Shown piece by piece: positions 36,701 to 45,788 of a stretch of DNA of 64,000 nucleotides. The notes below the pieces were generated by a model. That model was not told where the DNA came from and searched no databases. It was given only the letters and a program-made list of their open reading frames with translations. Where the stretch lies: positions 62,001-126,000 of the forward strand of contig NZ_JQCR01000003.1 of assembly GCF_000757885.1 (NCBI RefSeq). The letters are read 5' to 3'. Position 1 is the first letter of the stretch, and each line of letters begins with the position of its first letter. The stretch comes from Paenibacillus wynnii. Its GTDB lineage: Bacteria > Bacillota > Bacilli > Paenibacillales > Paenibacillaceae. Both the position numbers and the translations under genes were made by a program.

Positions 36701-36928
36701 TAGAGGGATTTCGGCTTCTGTGCGCAGCCATAAATAGAGATCCCGGCCTGTCCAGGACTCGTGTACATGCATAGGCTGCCAATTAGCGTCGGCACCTGGC
36801 AAAGTCGGATTAATGTCTTCACGGCGATCTTCGCAGGCGGAAAATACGCTCAGAGACTGCCGATCCCGGTAACGAAGTGTGGATAATTCGTGAATACGTG
36901 CCTGTAGCTTGTTTTCGATAAGAAACAT
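33785..36928 (-). CDS. Alpha-mannosidase, GH38 (MAN2C1-like)
   Basis: A 1047-residue alpha-mannosidase. After an N-terminal extension (1-about 235) the GH38 catalytic domain begins with GHTHIDVAWLWRLKHTREK (zinc ligands His248 and Asp250); WLPDVFGYSWSLPQIL carries the nucleophile Asp360. The C-terminal beta domains follow (about 660-1047). The long N-terminal part and HIDVAWLW motif place it with the cytosolic class II MAN2C1 type. No signal peptide, so it should act on imported glycans. It is the only gene of the locus on the minus strand. Its ribosome site GGGGG lies in a hairpin (36936-36961). Confidence 0.93.
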   Translation of the reverse strand: MFLIENKLQARIHELSTLRYRDRQSLSVFSACEDRREDINPTLPGADANWQPMHVHESWTGRDLYLWLRTEAEIPLEWDNKRIVGLFDFGDTGGGNNSGFESLFYWEGKPFQGVDSNHKEVFLPASAAGSRSELVFRLWSGLEGGGQPRNQTHTFKQAELCWLDEKIDDLVFTGSAILETLKVLDQNAPERTKLLHALQQSLRLIDWADPQSEDFFVSVYEARDDLSARLETMDKLSDVTVTCIGHTHIDVAWLWRLKHTREKCARSFSTVMRLMEMFPEYVFLQTQPQLYEYVKEDYPELYESIKERIAEGRWEAGGGMWLEADCNLTSGESLVRQLLIGTRFLKEEFGTECRYLWLPDVFGYSWSLPQILKKSGIHTFMTTKISWNQYNRMPFDTFQWRGIDGSEVLTHFITTPEPWSEPGSWFYTYNGKIIPKTVKGIWDAYRDKEMNQDLLLSYGYGDGGGGVNREMLEMRRRLDLLPGLPKVTTGRADDYFEKLQQTVSNTDSYIHTWDGELYLEYHRGTYTSQAYNKRMNRKLELAYREAEWLNALQSILQEDWSLYQAKPLTAGWKIILRNQFHDIIPGSSIREVYEDSAVEYEEAEQIGNQVDTQARAAIAAEESAGSFSIWNSSPWTITELVAIPASSGMAQGCWLNDSGVRLNAQLEAGIWSIEVRDIPSLGYTTIHFQGNEEYISSGKSPFSHSESGIETPYYQLKWNEAGQLTRIYDKEAQREVLAKGARGNILQVFEDKPLAHEAWDIDIFYQENMREIHHCSAIEVVEFGSIRAVIRFNWQYRNSTISQNLIVYSANRRIDYVTEVDWHEKQQLLKVAFPVGIRTTEATYDIQFGNVKRPTHWNTSWDWARFESVGHQWADLSDKGYGVSLLNDSKYGYDIKSNVLRLTLIKSATHPDPHADQGLHRFTYALLPHQGDWLAGQTVKQAWMLNAPIRYTKGRADQTSRSMFALSSDTAMISAVKKAEDSDCVIVRIHDYSGSVNTLELTSGLQIHGWRETNLMEKPQGELIKDTPISFVLEPYEIKTFEIDLRL

Positions 36929-36935
36929 CTTGTGG

Positions 36936-36961
36936 ACCCCCAGTACATTTTATTGGGGGGT
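36936..36961 (-). promoter_or_regulatory. Hairpin sequestering the GH38 ribosome binding site
   Basis: On the minus strand ACCCCCCAATA pairs with TACTGGGGGT around AAATG; the GGGGG is the only Shine-Dalgarno candidate, about nine bases before the GH38 ATG. Confidence 0.5.
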
Positions 36962-37081
36962 GATTGATTTATAGGGAAGATCCAAAGTGGGTGATATAAA
37001 TAGGGGAATGCGCTCATTATAGCGGGTTCTTTTCATTTTGACAATTGGTAAATTGATGAGAGGTTCGATATGTTCTATTCA

Positions 37082-37111
37082 TTGTGTAAGTTTAACGAAT
37101 GGTGATACACT
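37082..37111 (+). promoter_or_regulatory. Candidate promoter of the kinase-regulator pair
   Basis: TTGTGT, 18 bases, TACACT, 39 bp before the kinase start. The match is moderate. Confidence 0.4.
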
Positions 37112-37149
37112 GAGTTGAAAATTGCACCGAAGGGGGAGGTCATGCGCGA

Positions 37150-38976
37150 ATGTCCAAGATTAAAACCTTTTATCAAAATCATCTCAAGAAAAAAATGTTT
37201 AACAAGATCCTCCTGTTCTACTCCATGGTTATGGTTCTTTTGTTTATAAGTATCTCAATTTTGGCCTATCGCTACTATGAACAGCGGGTTGTGCGGGAGC
37301 AGATGGATGCGAGTCTTCAAGAGCTGGATATTCTCAGCATTAGTTTAAATCAACAGAACGAACGAATGTATAATGCAGTGCAGCAGATTTATACGGATGC
37401 GATGATCAGAGACGATCTGAAGTACTTTCTGACTCTTGAATATGAGGATTTTCTCAACTGGCGATTGAATCAATACGCATACAGCAACCGGACGGAGCGC
37501 AACAGTTTTGACTATCATTTGCGTCTGCTTCTAAAGGACGAGGCATCTATCTCTAACATCGTACTGTACAGCTCGGAACAACGTTTTTATTATGTTTTGA
37601 ACAGGGAAACACAGCATTTTTACGATCAACCCAAGTTATCGCCTGCACATCGGGAATGGTTCGAACACTCCCTGAATGAGCCATGGCAGTATATGGGCAA
37701 TGAGCCTCTGTTTGTGGGAAAAGCTGCTGATGGATCTACGCCTTACAGCTATGCGAATGTACTCAAGGACCCTTTGACGCTGAAAAAATATGGCGCCATC
37801 TTATTCGAGCTCAATACGGATCGCATCAAAGAGCTAATGCGGGATAAATTGAACAATTCGATGAGCAGGATCATGCTGATAACTTCGCAGGGTCAAGTGA
37901 TTTTTGACTCGCTGGGGCGTTATGAGAATACGATTTATCCGTATTGGAAACAGATGTCAAATCAGGGAGATTGGGTTGATCTGGAGGAAAAGTCCAAAGT
38001 ACAATTGCTGAATATCGGGAATACAGGAATGGTCGCAGCCGCCATCATTCCGGAATCTCAAATTGATCTAAGCCTGCGAACGTTACGATATAGTCTCATA
38101 GGGATCGTGAACGTATGCATCATCATAAGTATTACTGTGACGTTCACTATTATTCGCCGCTACTCCAAAAAAATCCACAGGATCGTCGTCTATATGCGGC
38201 GCTGGCAGGAAGGCGATTTAAGCAAGCGAATCAAAATGGAGGGTGAGGACGAACTCCAGCAAATCTCGCAAAGCTTTAACTATATGTGTGACCGGCTGGA
38301 GTCTTATATCCAGACCGTCTACGTATCGGAGATCAAGCAGAAGAACGCGCAACTCGTGGCACTGCAAGCGCAAATCAATCCGCATTTCCTTTACAATACA
38401 CTCGAGAGCATACGCATGAAAGCAATCAGTTCAGGGGCTAGGGACGTCGGTCAAATGATCTATATTCTCGCGACAATGTTCAGGAATTTGATAAAAAAGC
38501 AGACGCATGTCACTTTGGCCGAAGAAATAGAGCTATGTGGAATGTATCTGGCCTTGACCCAATACAGGTACGAGAACAAGCTGCAGGTGGAGACGAACAT
38601 CGACATGTCGATCGCCGGAAGCATCGTCGTTAAACTGCTGATCCAGCCGATAATTGAAAATTACATCGTCCATGGCTTTCGGACGGATGAGGAGGATAAC
38701 CGGATTTCCATAACGGCTGCAGAACAGGAGGGATACATCATTATTCGTGTTAAGGATAACGGCCAAGGGATTGAGCTAGAGAAATTGATTGAGCTTCGCA
38801 AGGCGTTGCAAACGGATGTGGGGTCCGATTCGCTTTCAAGTGATTCTTTAGGCCTGAAGAATGTTCATGAACGCATCCGTTTGAATTATGGCAGCGAGTA
38901 TGGAATAAGTGTGGTAAGTGAGCAGGGCAAAGGCTGTGAGGTAATCATGAAAATTCCGTACACGAGGGAGGACTAA
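37150..38976 (+). CDS. YesM/LytS-type sensor histidine kinase
   Basis: A 608-residue sensor with TM1 (about 18-42), a large extracellular region (about 45-310), TM2 (about 312-338), HAMP (about 340-390), His_kinase with INPHFLYNTLESIRM (His412), and an HATPase_c domain (VKDNGQGIELEKL). This is the class that pairs with AraC-type regulators next to carbohydrate ABC importers. Adjacent genes predict that it senses a mannose glycan directly or through the binding lipoprotein. GGGGGAGG precedes the ATG. Only four bases separate it from its regulator. Confidence 0.92.
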   Translation: MSKIKTFYQNHLKKKMFNKILLFYSMVMVLLFISISILAYRYYEQRVVREQMDASLQELDILSISLNQQNERMYNAVQQIYTDAMIRDDLKYFLTLEYEDFLNWRLNQYAYSNRTERNSFDYHLRLLLKDEASISNIVLYSSEQRFYYVLNRETQHFYDQPKLSPAHREWFEHSLNEPWQYMGNEPLFVGKAADGSTPYSYANVLKDPLTLKKYGAILFELNTDRIKELMRDKLNNSMSRIMLITSQGQVIFDSLGRYENTIYPYWKQMSNQGDWVDLEEKSKVQLLNIGNTGMVAAAIIPESQIDLSLRTLRYSLIGIVNVCIIISITVTFTIIRRYSKKIHRIVVYMRRWQEGDLSKRIKMEGEDELQQISQSFNYMCDRLESYIQTVYVSEIKQKNAQLVALQAQINPHFLYNTLESIRMKAISSGARDVGQMIYILATMFRNLIKKQTHVTLAEEIELCGMYLALTQYRYENKLQVETNIDMSIAGSIVVKLLIQPIIENYIVHGFRTDEEDNRISITAAEQEGYIIIRVKDNGQGIELEKLIELRKALQTDVGSDSLSSDSLGLKNVHERIRLNYGSEYGISVVSEQGKGCEVIMKIPYTRED

Positions 38977-38980
38977 CCGA

Positions 38981-40546
38981 ATGAGGAGTATTTTACTGGT
39001 GGATGATGAGCCACTCATTGTCGAAGGAATGAAGTCCATCATCGATTGGAACGCGAATAATATGTACATTGCAGACACAGCGCACAATGGTGTGGACGCA
39101 CTAGCAAAGCTGGATGGTTCACCCGTCGATCTTGTCATTACGGACATTATGATGCCCCACATGACGGGGCTTGAGCTGATTAGGGAGGTTAAAGCACGTA
39201 ATCCCTTTACCAAGTTCATTATTCTGAGCGGCTACGAAGAATTCAATTACGTCCGGGAAGGCATCACGCTTGGTGTCGAGAACTATTTGCTTAAACCGGT
39301 CAATATCGACGAATTGGAAGCGACTATAAAGCATATGCAGCTTGATTGGGAGCGTGAGGAAGTCAGGCAAATTCAAATGGATCAGAGTTGGAGAATATTG
39401 AGAAATAATGTTTTGCAACGGTGGGCAAACGAAACAATCGATGCCAAGGAGTTCCGTGAGCGGGCGCAGTTACTGGAAATACCCATGACCAAGTCCAGTT
39501 ACTGTGCTGCCGCGCTTCGGATTGTATCTGATCTTGATCACGATGTGAATGATCTGGAGTTCTACGAACCCAAAATTGCTGAGCAGTGTGAAATTATAGG
39601 GAGCAACCAAATACCGGACGGCTGCGAGATCCTCTGCTTTCCTGATCAGGAAGGGGATATCATGGTGCTGTTCACATCATCCGGCATGGGAGGAGAGGAA
39701 TGGCAATATAATGCGCTTCGCAGTATGAAGCAGTGGATTGCCACGGATACAGGCGCTTGTGTATGGGGCGTGATAGGGCGGCCCGTGCAGACCTATCTTG
39801 GGTTTCCGCAAAGCTGTAACGAAGTGAAACTGTGGCTCCAGAACCATTTGTTTGTCGATTCGGAGACTTTTATTGTGAATACAAACAGCGATGCAGAGTC
39901 GGGCACGTTCCATGAGCAGCAGCGTGAACTCGCGTTGGATCAATTTCATAAGCTGCTTCGGGACGGAGAGAGCCTTCAGATCGACCACTTTATCGACGTC
40001 TCCTTTAATGTTCAAACAGAGGATAGCTGCTTGGCCAGAACGCCGTTCTTCAACTCCGCCATCCAGCTTATGTTGGCAGCCAAGGATTTGGAAAAGAATC
40101 CGGATTACGGAGGAGTATTCGGTCCCTTATCCAGAATCCATACGCTAAGCGGGCTAAAACAGCTGGTGAAAAGGGTGATCCATCAAACACATGATACGTA
40201 CCATGCGATCGAAAAAGAATATAGTCCGCATGTGATGGTTATGCTGGATTTCGTTAAGAACCACTACAAAGAAGAGCTTTCACTGAAGACGCTCAGCCAG
40301 AAACTGGACCTTCACCCCAACTATCTAGGACAATTGTTTCAACAGGAGGAAGGCACCAGCTTTTCCGATTATGTGAATCAATACCGAATTGAACGTGCCA
40401 CCCATCTTCTGCTGTACTCGGACAAAAAGACGGCGGAGGTGGGAGCGGAGGTAGGCTATTGGGATACATCTTACTTTTATAGGCAGTTCAAGAAATATGC
40501 TGGCGTTTCCCCAACAGAGCTTCGAGCGATGTATATGAAAAAGTAA
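38981..40546 (+). CDS. YesN-type response regulator with AraC output domain
   Basis: A 521-residue regulator with an N-terminal receiver (acidic DDE near 8-10, phospho-acceptor Asp55 in LVITDIMMPHMTG, Lys in YLLKPVN), a long central linker (about 130-410), and a C-terminal AraC double helix-turn-helix (SLKTLSQKLDLHPNYLGQLF, TAEVGAEVGYWDTSYFYRQF). Partner of the kinase four bases upstream. It probably activates the ABC importer and glycosidase operon starting at 40799. A GGGAGGACTAACC site precedes the ATG. Confidence 0.93.
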   Translation: MRSILLVDDEPLIVEGMKSIIDWNANNMYIADTAHNGVDALAKLDGSPVDLVITDIMMPHMTGLELIREVKARNPFTKFIILSGYEEFNYVREGITLGVENYLLKPVNIDELEATIKHMQLDWEREEVRQIQMDQSWRILRNNVLQRWANETIDAKEFRERAQLLEIPMTKSSYCAAALRIVSDLDHDVNDLEFYEPKIAEQCEIIGSNQIPDGCEILCFPDQEGDIMVLFTSSGMGGEEWQYNALRSMKQWIATDTGACVWGVIGRPVQTYLGFPQSCNEVKLWLQNHLFVDSETFIVNTNSDAESGTFHEQQRELALDQFHKLLRDGESLQIDHFIDVSFNVQTEDSCLARTPFFNSAIQLMLAAKDLEKNPDYGGVFGPLSRIHTLSGLKQLVKRVIHQTHDTYHAIEKEYSPHVMVMLDFVKNHYKEELSLKTLSQKLDLHPNYLGQLFQQEEGTSFSDYVNQYRIERATHLLLYSDKKTAEVGAEVGYWDTSYFYRQFKKYAGVSPTELRAMYMKK

Positions 40547-40568
40547 GATGAGACATATTGTTTCTAAG

Positions 40569-40596
40569 AACACACCTTTTTAAGGTGTGTTTTTTA
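40569..40596 (+). terminator. Intrinsic terminator of the two-component operon
   Basis: AACACACCTT pairs perfectly with AAGGTGTGTT around TTT and runs into T6. Confidence 0.9.
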
Positions 40597-40798
40597 GTGA
40601 AATGAATGCGCTATCTTTAATTAATCCATCAAGTTATAGTATTTTTCAACTATCACAGCGGCTATCCGGATTGCATAATAAAGACAGGGGTGAAAGGGGA
40701 AAATCCAAAGCACCAAATGAGCTGAAGTCTACCAGTGTTGATTATAGGGGATGAACAATGGATGGACTCAGCTACATGTATTCAAGGGAGGGACAGCC

Positions 40799-41728
40799 GT
40801 GTTGGGCATCTTTAAGAGTTTAATGAAGAATAGGGCGTTTCTTCTGCTGGTACTGCCGGGAGCAGCGTGGTTTATTATTTTTGCTTATTTACCGATGTTT
40901 GGGACGATAATTGCCTTTAAGGATTTCCGGATTCATCCGGGAGGATTTTTTGAAAGCGTTTTTAAAAGCGAATGGGTCGGTTTCAAAAACTTTGAGTTTC
41001 TGTTCTCGACCGATGACGCTTACATCATAACGCGCAACACCATTCTTTATAATGTCGGATTAATTTTTCTAGGACTGATTCTCGCGGTTACGCTTGCCAT
41101 CATTATGAATGAGTTGTTAAATAAACGTCTGGCGAAATTCTACCAGACCGCTATGTTTATGCCCTATTTCCTCTCATGGGTTATTATTAGCTATTTTGTA
41201 TTCTCATTCCTGAATGTAGAGAAGGGCGTGTTTAATCAGATCCTCGTCCTCTTTGGCGAAGATCCGGTCAGCTGGTATAGTGAGACGAAATTTTGGCCGT
41301 ATTTTCTTATCTTTCTGGGTCTTTGGAAAAATGCCGGATATGGCAGTGTTGTCTATCTTGCAGCCATCGCAGGTATCGACCGCTCTTATTATGAGGCTGC
41401 TATGATCGACGGGGCTACTAAGTGGAACCAGATCAAGTACATTACATTACCGATGCTCAAGCCGCTTATGATCATCTTGACGGTTCTGGCGCTCGGCGGC
41501 ATCTTCCGCTCGGATTTCGGGTTATTCTACCAGGTCCCGCGAGATTCCGGTGCACTGTATCCGGTCACCAACGTCATCGACACATTCGTGTATAGGGGCT
41601 TGACGATCATGGGCGACACGGGTATGAGTACGGCTACGGGCCTTTATCAATCCGTTGTGGGTTTGATTCTCGTGCTGCTCGCGAATTACGCTGTACGTAA
41701 AATTGAAAAGGATTATGCCGTATTCTAG
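40799..41728 (+). CDS. Carbohydrate ABC transporter permease, LplB type
   Basis: A 309-residue permease with six membrane segments and the coupling-loop motif EAAMIDGATKWNQIKYITLPML. It resembles B. subtilis LplB. I start at GTG 40799 (LGIFKSL) because GGGAGGG lies six bases before it; the open frame extends to an ATG at 40751 that has only a poor site. It pairs with the second permease 23 bp downstream. The substrate is inferred from context to be a mannose-rich oligosaccharide. Confidence 0.9.
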   Translation: MLGIFKSLMKNRAFLLLVLPGAAWFIIFAYLPMFGTIIAFKDFRIHPGGFFESVFKSEWVGFKNFEFLFSTDDAYIITRNTILYNVGLIFLGLILAVTLAIIMNELLNKRLAKFYQTAMFMPYFLSWVIISYFVFSFLNVEKGVFNQILVLFGEDPVSWYSETKFWPYFLIFLGLWKNAGYGSVVYLAAIAGIDRSYYEAAMIDGATKWNQIKYITLPMLKPLMIILTVLALGGIFRSDFGLFYQVPRDSGALYPVTNVIDTFVYRGLTIMGDTGMSTATGLYQSVVGLILVLLANYAVRKIEKDYAVF

Positions 41729-41751
41729 GAATCGGCAAGGGGGTGCCAGCA

Positions 41752-42702
41752 ATGAATAACTTAAGCGAATCGATGGAAAGAACATTGATTCATTCTCCCG
41801 GGAAGAAATCAAGGGACATTAATGCGATTTCTCCATTATGGAATTTTATATTTAATGTGGGTATATGCTTGTTTGCCCTGTCCTGTATCTTCCCGTTTAT
41901 ATTTATCATTATAATTTCCTTTACGGACGAGAAATCCTTGGCTATCAACGGTTTCAGCATCCTGCCCAAAGTGCTCAGCCTAGATGCCTATCGGTTCCTA
42001 ATGCGGTCCGGTGAGCAGATGGCCCAATCCTTGGGCGTGACCTTGCTCGTAACGGTCATTGGAACAGTTCTAACGTTATATCTCGTCTCTACGTATGCGT
42101 ATGCAATTTCACGTAAAAATTTTGATCAGCGCGGATTCTTTAGCTTTCTTGCCTTTTTCACCATGCTGTTCTCAGGCGGTCTGGTCCCAAGTTATATCGT
42201 CGTAACGCAAGTGCTGCATTTACGGGATACGTTATGGGCGCTCATATTACCTTCAATTCTGAATGCTTTCTATATTATCGTCATGCGCACCTTCTTTACG
42301 ACAACTGTGCCGGATGCCATCATCGAATCGGCCAAGATTGACGGAGCTACCGAATTTGGCATCTACACACGTATTGTGTTACCAATCTCGTTGCCGGGCA
42401 TCGCTACTATTGGGCTTTTCAGTACACTCGGCTTTTGGAATGACTGGTTCAATGCACTTCTTTATATTGACAATCCGAATTTGATTCCGCTGCAAACGCT
42501 GCTCATCCGGATTCAGAACAATATGGATTTCATCGTGCAAAATAGCAGCAAGGTAGTATCTTACGATATTGCTGCAACATTGCCGACGGAGACAGTTCGT
42601 ATGGCAATGGTTGTGCTGGCCACGCTGCCGATCGCGCTTGCGTATCCTTTTTTTCAGAAGTATTTTATTCAAGGACTTACGATTGGTTCGGTTAAAGAAT
42701 AA
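41752..42702 (+). CDS. Carbohydrate ABC transporter permease, YtcP/LplC type
   Basis: A 316-residue permease of the MalG-like class with six membrane segments and the coupling motif ESAKIDGATEFGIYTRIVLPIS. The end TIGSVKG-like (TIGSVKE) and the FSGGLVPSYIV segment are typical of YtcP/LplC. The ATG at 41752 has AAGGGGG about nine bases before it; GTG at 41743 is less likely. An ATPase gene is absent, as usual for this class, so a shared MsmX-like ATPase must energise it. Confidence 0.9.
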   Translation: MNNLSESMERTLIHSPGKKSRDINAISPLWNFIFNVGICLFALSCIFPFIFIIIISFTDEKSLAINGFSILPKVLSLDAYRFLMRSGEQMAQSLGVTLLVTVIGTVLTLYLVSTYAYAISRKNFDQRGFFSFLAFFTMLFSGGLVPSYIVVTQVLHLRDTLWALILPSILNAFYIIVMRTFFTTTVPDAIIESAKIDGATEFGIYTRIVLPISLPGIATIGLFSTLGFWNDWFNALLYIDNPNLIPLQTLLIRIQNNMDFIVQNSSKVVSYDIAATLPTETVRMAMVVLATLPIALAYPFFQKYFIQGLTIGSVKE

Positions 42703-42768
42703 AGTGGGTTGTGTCTGTCCGATAAAGGGCAGTAACAATAGATATTTAATTTATTTAGGGGGAGACAT

Positions 42769-44301
42769 ATGAAGATCAAGAAAATTGCTTTACTGATGGT
42801 TGTGTTGCTTCTTGCATTTGCTACTATTATGGCTGGCTGTGGCGACAATAACTCGAAGGAGAACAGTAACGGAAATAAGCCATCCGGGACCCAATCGTCC
42901 AGTCCAAACGAAACCGGTGACAAAACAGGGGATAAGCTGGACCCGGTGAAGCTCAAGGTATACCTGATCGGTGGTCCGCAACGTGACCTGCCCTCCGTTC
43001 AGGAAGAAATGAATAAATATTTGACGGAAAAAATCAACGCAACTGTTGATATTACGATGATCGACTGGGGTGACTATTCTAAGCGGTTACCGGTTATCAC
43101 TGCCTCCGGGGAGAATTACGATATCGCTTTCACTTCATCCTGGGCTTTTGACTACCTGCCAAACGCAAATAGAGGAGCGTTTTTACCGATCAATGATTTG
43201 CTTGAAAAATACGGCCAGGATATCAAAAAAGAGCTTGACCCGCGCTTCCTAATAGGATCGCAGGTAAACGGCAAGAATTACGCTGTGCCGGTGAATAAGG
43301 AATTAGCTTCGCAGTGGGTATGGCGTTTCAACAAGCAGTATGTTGACAAGTATAAAATGGATATTACAAAAATCCGCACGCTTGAGGATCTCGAACCTTA
43401 TCTGAAGCAAATCAAAGAAGGCGAACCGGCTGATATTACTCCACTTGCTGTACCTAAAGGCTTTAAGCCTTATATGCCATTCGACTTCCTTCTTGGCGAC
43501 GAGTTCCCTGTTGGCATCAACATGAATTCATCAGATGGCAAATACGTCAATATCCTTGAATCAGAAGAACTAAAAAGCTCGCTTAAAACCATTCGCAATT
43601 ACTATCAAGCTGGCTATCTGCGCAAAGATGTTGCAACTCTGGAAGGTATTGATAACATCAAGACAGGTAAATGGTTCGCTGACCGTGAGCAAACGCAGCC
43701 TTATGCAGAATTGGGCTGGTCCAGAAGTGCGGGCTACGACATCGTGTCTTCACCGATGCAGGATCCGGTTATATTCACAGGCTCTGCTACCGGTTCGATG
43801 CACGCAATTTCAGCAAATTCCAAAAATCCGGAGCGCGCTATGATGTTCTTGAACCTGCTCAACACGGACAAATATTTGCGCAACCTGATCAACTATGGTA
43901 TCGAAGGCACGCATTACAAGAAGATATCTGAGGATGTTATTGAAGATCTTCCGGCTATGAAAGACGGGTATCAGATGCCAGGATTCGCACTTGGCAATCT
44001 TTTCCTGACCTATAGTCACAAGGATGACCCGACAGATAAATGGGAAGCTTTCAAGAAATTTAACGATTCCGCTAAGGTTGCTCCAAGTTTTGGCTTTAAC
44101 TTCAACCCGGGTCCGGTGAAGACGGAAGTGGCGTCCATCTCGGCGATCGTGAAGGAATTCTACCCACCAATTATGACGGGTGCGGTTGATCCGGATGAAC
44201 ATCTGCCGAAGGCAATAGCTAAAATGAAGTCTGCTGGTCTGGATAAAGTCATTGCCGAAGCACAGAAGCAATTCGACGAGTGGAAAGCTACCAATCAATA
44301 A
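42769..44301 (+). CDS. Sugar-binding lipoprotein, LplA type
   Basis: A 510-residue extracellular solute-binding protein. The lipoprotein signal is MKIKKIALLMVVLLLAF with lipobox IMAGC (Cys24), then a Ser/Asn/Gly-rich tether. The mature part resembles LplA/YtcQ binding proteins, including the C-terminal helix VIAEAQKQFDEWKA. It should capture the oligosaccharide released by the GH85 enzyme at the cell surface and hand it to the two permeases upstream. GGGGGAG precedes the ATG. Confidence 0.9.
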   Translation: MKIKKIALLMVVLLLAFATIMAGCGDNNSKENSNGNKPSGTQSSSPNETGDKTGDKLDPVKLKVYLIGGPQRDLPSVQEEMNKYLTEKINATVDITMIDWGDYSKRLPVITASGENYDIAFTSSWAFDYLPNANRGAFLPINDLLEKYGQDIKKELDPRFLIGSQVNGKNYAVPVNKELASQWVWRFNKQYVDKYKMDITKIRTLEDLEPYLKQIKEGEPADITPLAVPKGFKPYMPFDFLLGDEFPVGINMNSSDGKYVNILESEELKSSLKTIRNYYQAGYLRKDVATLEGIDNIKTGKWFADREQTQPYAELGWSRSAGYDIVSSPMQDPVIFTGSATGSMHAISANSKNPERAMMFLNLLNTDKYLRNLINYGIEGTHYKKISEDVIEDLPAMKDGYQMPGFALGNLFLTYSHKDDPTDKWEAFKKFNDSAKVAPSFGFNFNPGPVKTEVASISAIVKEFYPPIMTGAVDPDEHLPKAIAKMKSAGLDKVIAEAQKQFDEWKATNQ

Positions 44302-44330
44302 GTAAGAAACTAAATAAAGTTTATGCAGGA

Positions 44331-44372
44331 GTAGCGGTAGCCGCTTTGGGCTGCCGCTGTTTCTCTTTAGAC
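44331..44372 (+). terminator. Stem-loop after the binding-protein gene (partial terminator)
   Basis: AGCGGTAGCC pairs with GGGCTGCCGCT (one G-U); GTTTCTCTTT follows, not a clean T tract. It probably stabilises or partly terminates the transcript, raising binding-protein levels over the enzymes behind it. Confidence 0.55.
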
Positions 44373-44399
44373 GAATATGAATAAAGGAGTGATACTCTC

Positions 44400-45719
44400 T
44401 TGGAACAATTCAAATTACCTAAAATAGTTATACCGAAGCTTGAACTCCCACAAGCCATACAAGAAGTTCTGATAGAAGCCGAGGAGAGGTTGGCTCATCG
44501 TCCGAAGTTGCTGCAGCTTTTCAAGAACTGTTTTCCAAACACGCTTGAGACGACTACAAAGCTACTTCCTGACGGAACAACCTTTGTGATTACGGGGGAT
44601 ATTCCAGCTTCCTGGCTCCGTGATTCTGTAGAGCAGGTGATTCAGTATGTACCACTGGCTAAAAACGACCCTGATTTGCAGCGGATCATCGGAGGATTAA
44701 TCAAACGCCACATCCAATATATCCATACTGATCCTTATGCGAATGCTTTTAACGAATCGGCCAATGATTGGCACTGGAACACAACAGATGTAACTGAAAT
44801 GTCGCCTTGGGTGTGGGAGCGGAAGTTTGAGATTGATTCTCTGTGCTTTGTTGTGCGATTAGCTTATACCTATTGGAAGGAAACGGGGCTAACCGACTTT
44901 TTTGATGCCGGCTTCAAATCTGCACTGCGTGTAATCATTGATTTATTCAAAAGAGAGCAGCGCCACTTCGAGCAATCTCCTTACCGCTTCAGCCGGAACA
45001 ATGGTATTCCCGAGGATTCGCTGCGTAATAGCGGCTATGGCATGCCTGTGAACTATACCGGCATGATCTGGTCAGGCTTTCGCTCAAGCGATGATGCCTG
45101 CGATTTCCACTATAATATCCCCGGCAATATGTTCGCTGTCGTAGCCCTGCGTCAGATGCAGGAATTCGCCGAGTGGGTATTCCGTGATCTGGATTTTCTA
45201 ACCGAGCTTAAAGAACTGGAATTTGAGGTGAATCACGGGATCAAGCTTTACGGTATTTACCGTCATCCTGAGTTCGGTCCTATCTATGCCTACGAGACGG
45301 ACGGATTCGGCAATCACTGCTTGATGGATGATGCAGGTACACCTGGACTTATCTCCATCCCGTATCTGGGCTATGCGACAGCGGATGACCCTATCTATCA
45401 GAACACAAGACGTTTTGCGCTCAGCAAGGAGAATCCGTTCTATTATGAAGGGAAAGCTGCCAAAGGCATTGGCAGTCCGCATACACCCGCGAACTACATC
45501 TGGCACATGGCGTTGTCCATGCAGGGAATTACGGCTCAGACCCCGGAAGAGAAGCTGGAGCTAATTGCTCTGCTGGAGAATACAGATGCCGGCACGGGGT
45601 ATATGCACGAGGGTTTCCATGCGGATAATCCAAATATCTTTACCCGCAGCTGGTTTGCCTGGTCGAACAGTTTATTCTCACAGCTCGTCTATCGGGCGAT
45701 GAAGGATGGAATTCTGTGA
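44400..45719 (+). CDS. Exo-alpha-1,6-mannosidase, GH125
   Basis: A 439-residue member of the GH125 family (formerly DUF1237), which removes alpha-1,6-linked mannose. Recognisable blocks are GDIPASWLRDSVEQ, NESANDWHWNTTDVTEM, SPWVWERKFEIDSLC and EGFHADNPNIFTRSWFAWSN. No signal peptide. The start is TTG at 44400, ten bases after AAAGGAG; there is no ATG near it. In the locus it would clear the alpha-1,6 arm of the imported glycan. Confidence 0.92.
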   Translation: MEQFKLPKIVIPKLELPQAIQEVLIEAEERLAHRPKLLQLFKNCFPNTLETTTKLLPDGTTFVITGDIPASWLRDSVEQVIQYVPLAKNDPDLQRIIGGLIKRHIQYIHTDPYANAFNESANDWHWNTTDVTEMSPWVWERKFEIDSLCFVVRLAYTYWKETGLTDFFDAGFKSALRVIIDLFKREQRHFEQSPYRFSRNNGIPEDSLRNSGYGMPVNYTGMIWSGFRSSDDACDFHYNIPGNMFAVVALRQMQEFAEWVFRDLDFLTELKELEFEVNHGIKLYGIYRHPEFGPIYAYETDGFGNHCLMDDAGTPGLISIPYLGYATADDPIYQNTRRFALSKENPFYYEGKAAKGIGSPHTPANYIWHMALSMQGITAQTPEEKLELIALLENTDAGTGYMHEGFHADNPNIFTRSWFAWSNSLFSQLVYRAMKDGIL

Positions 45720-45788
45720 TCAGATGAATGGAAAATCGGACGAATTTGATCTTAAAATATAATGTTTTTATGAAAAAGGAGAATGGAA

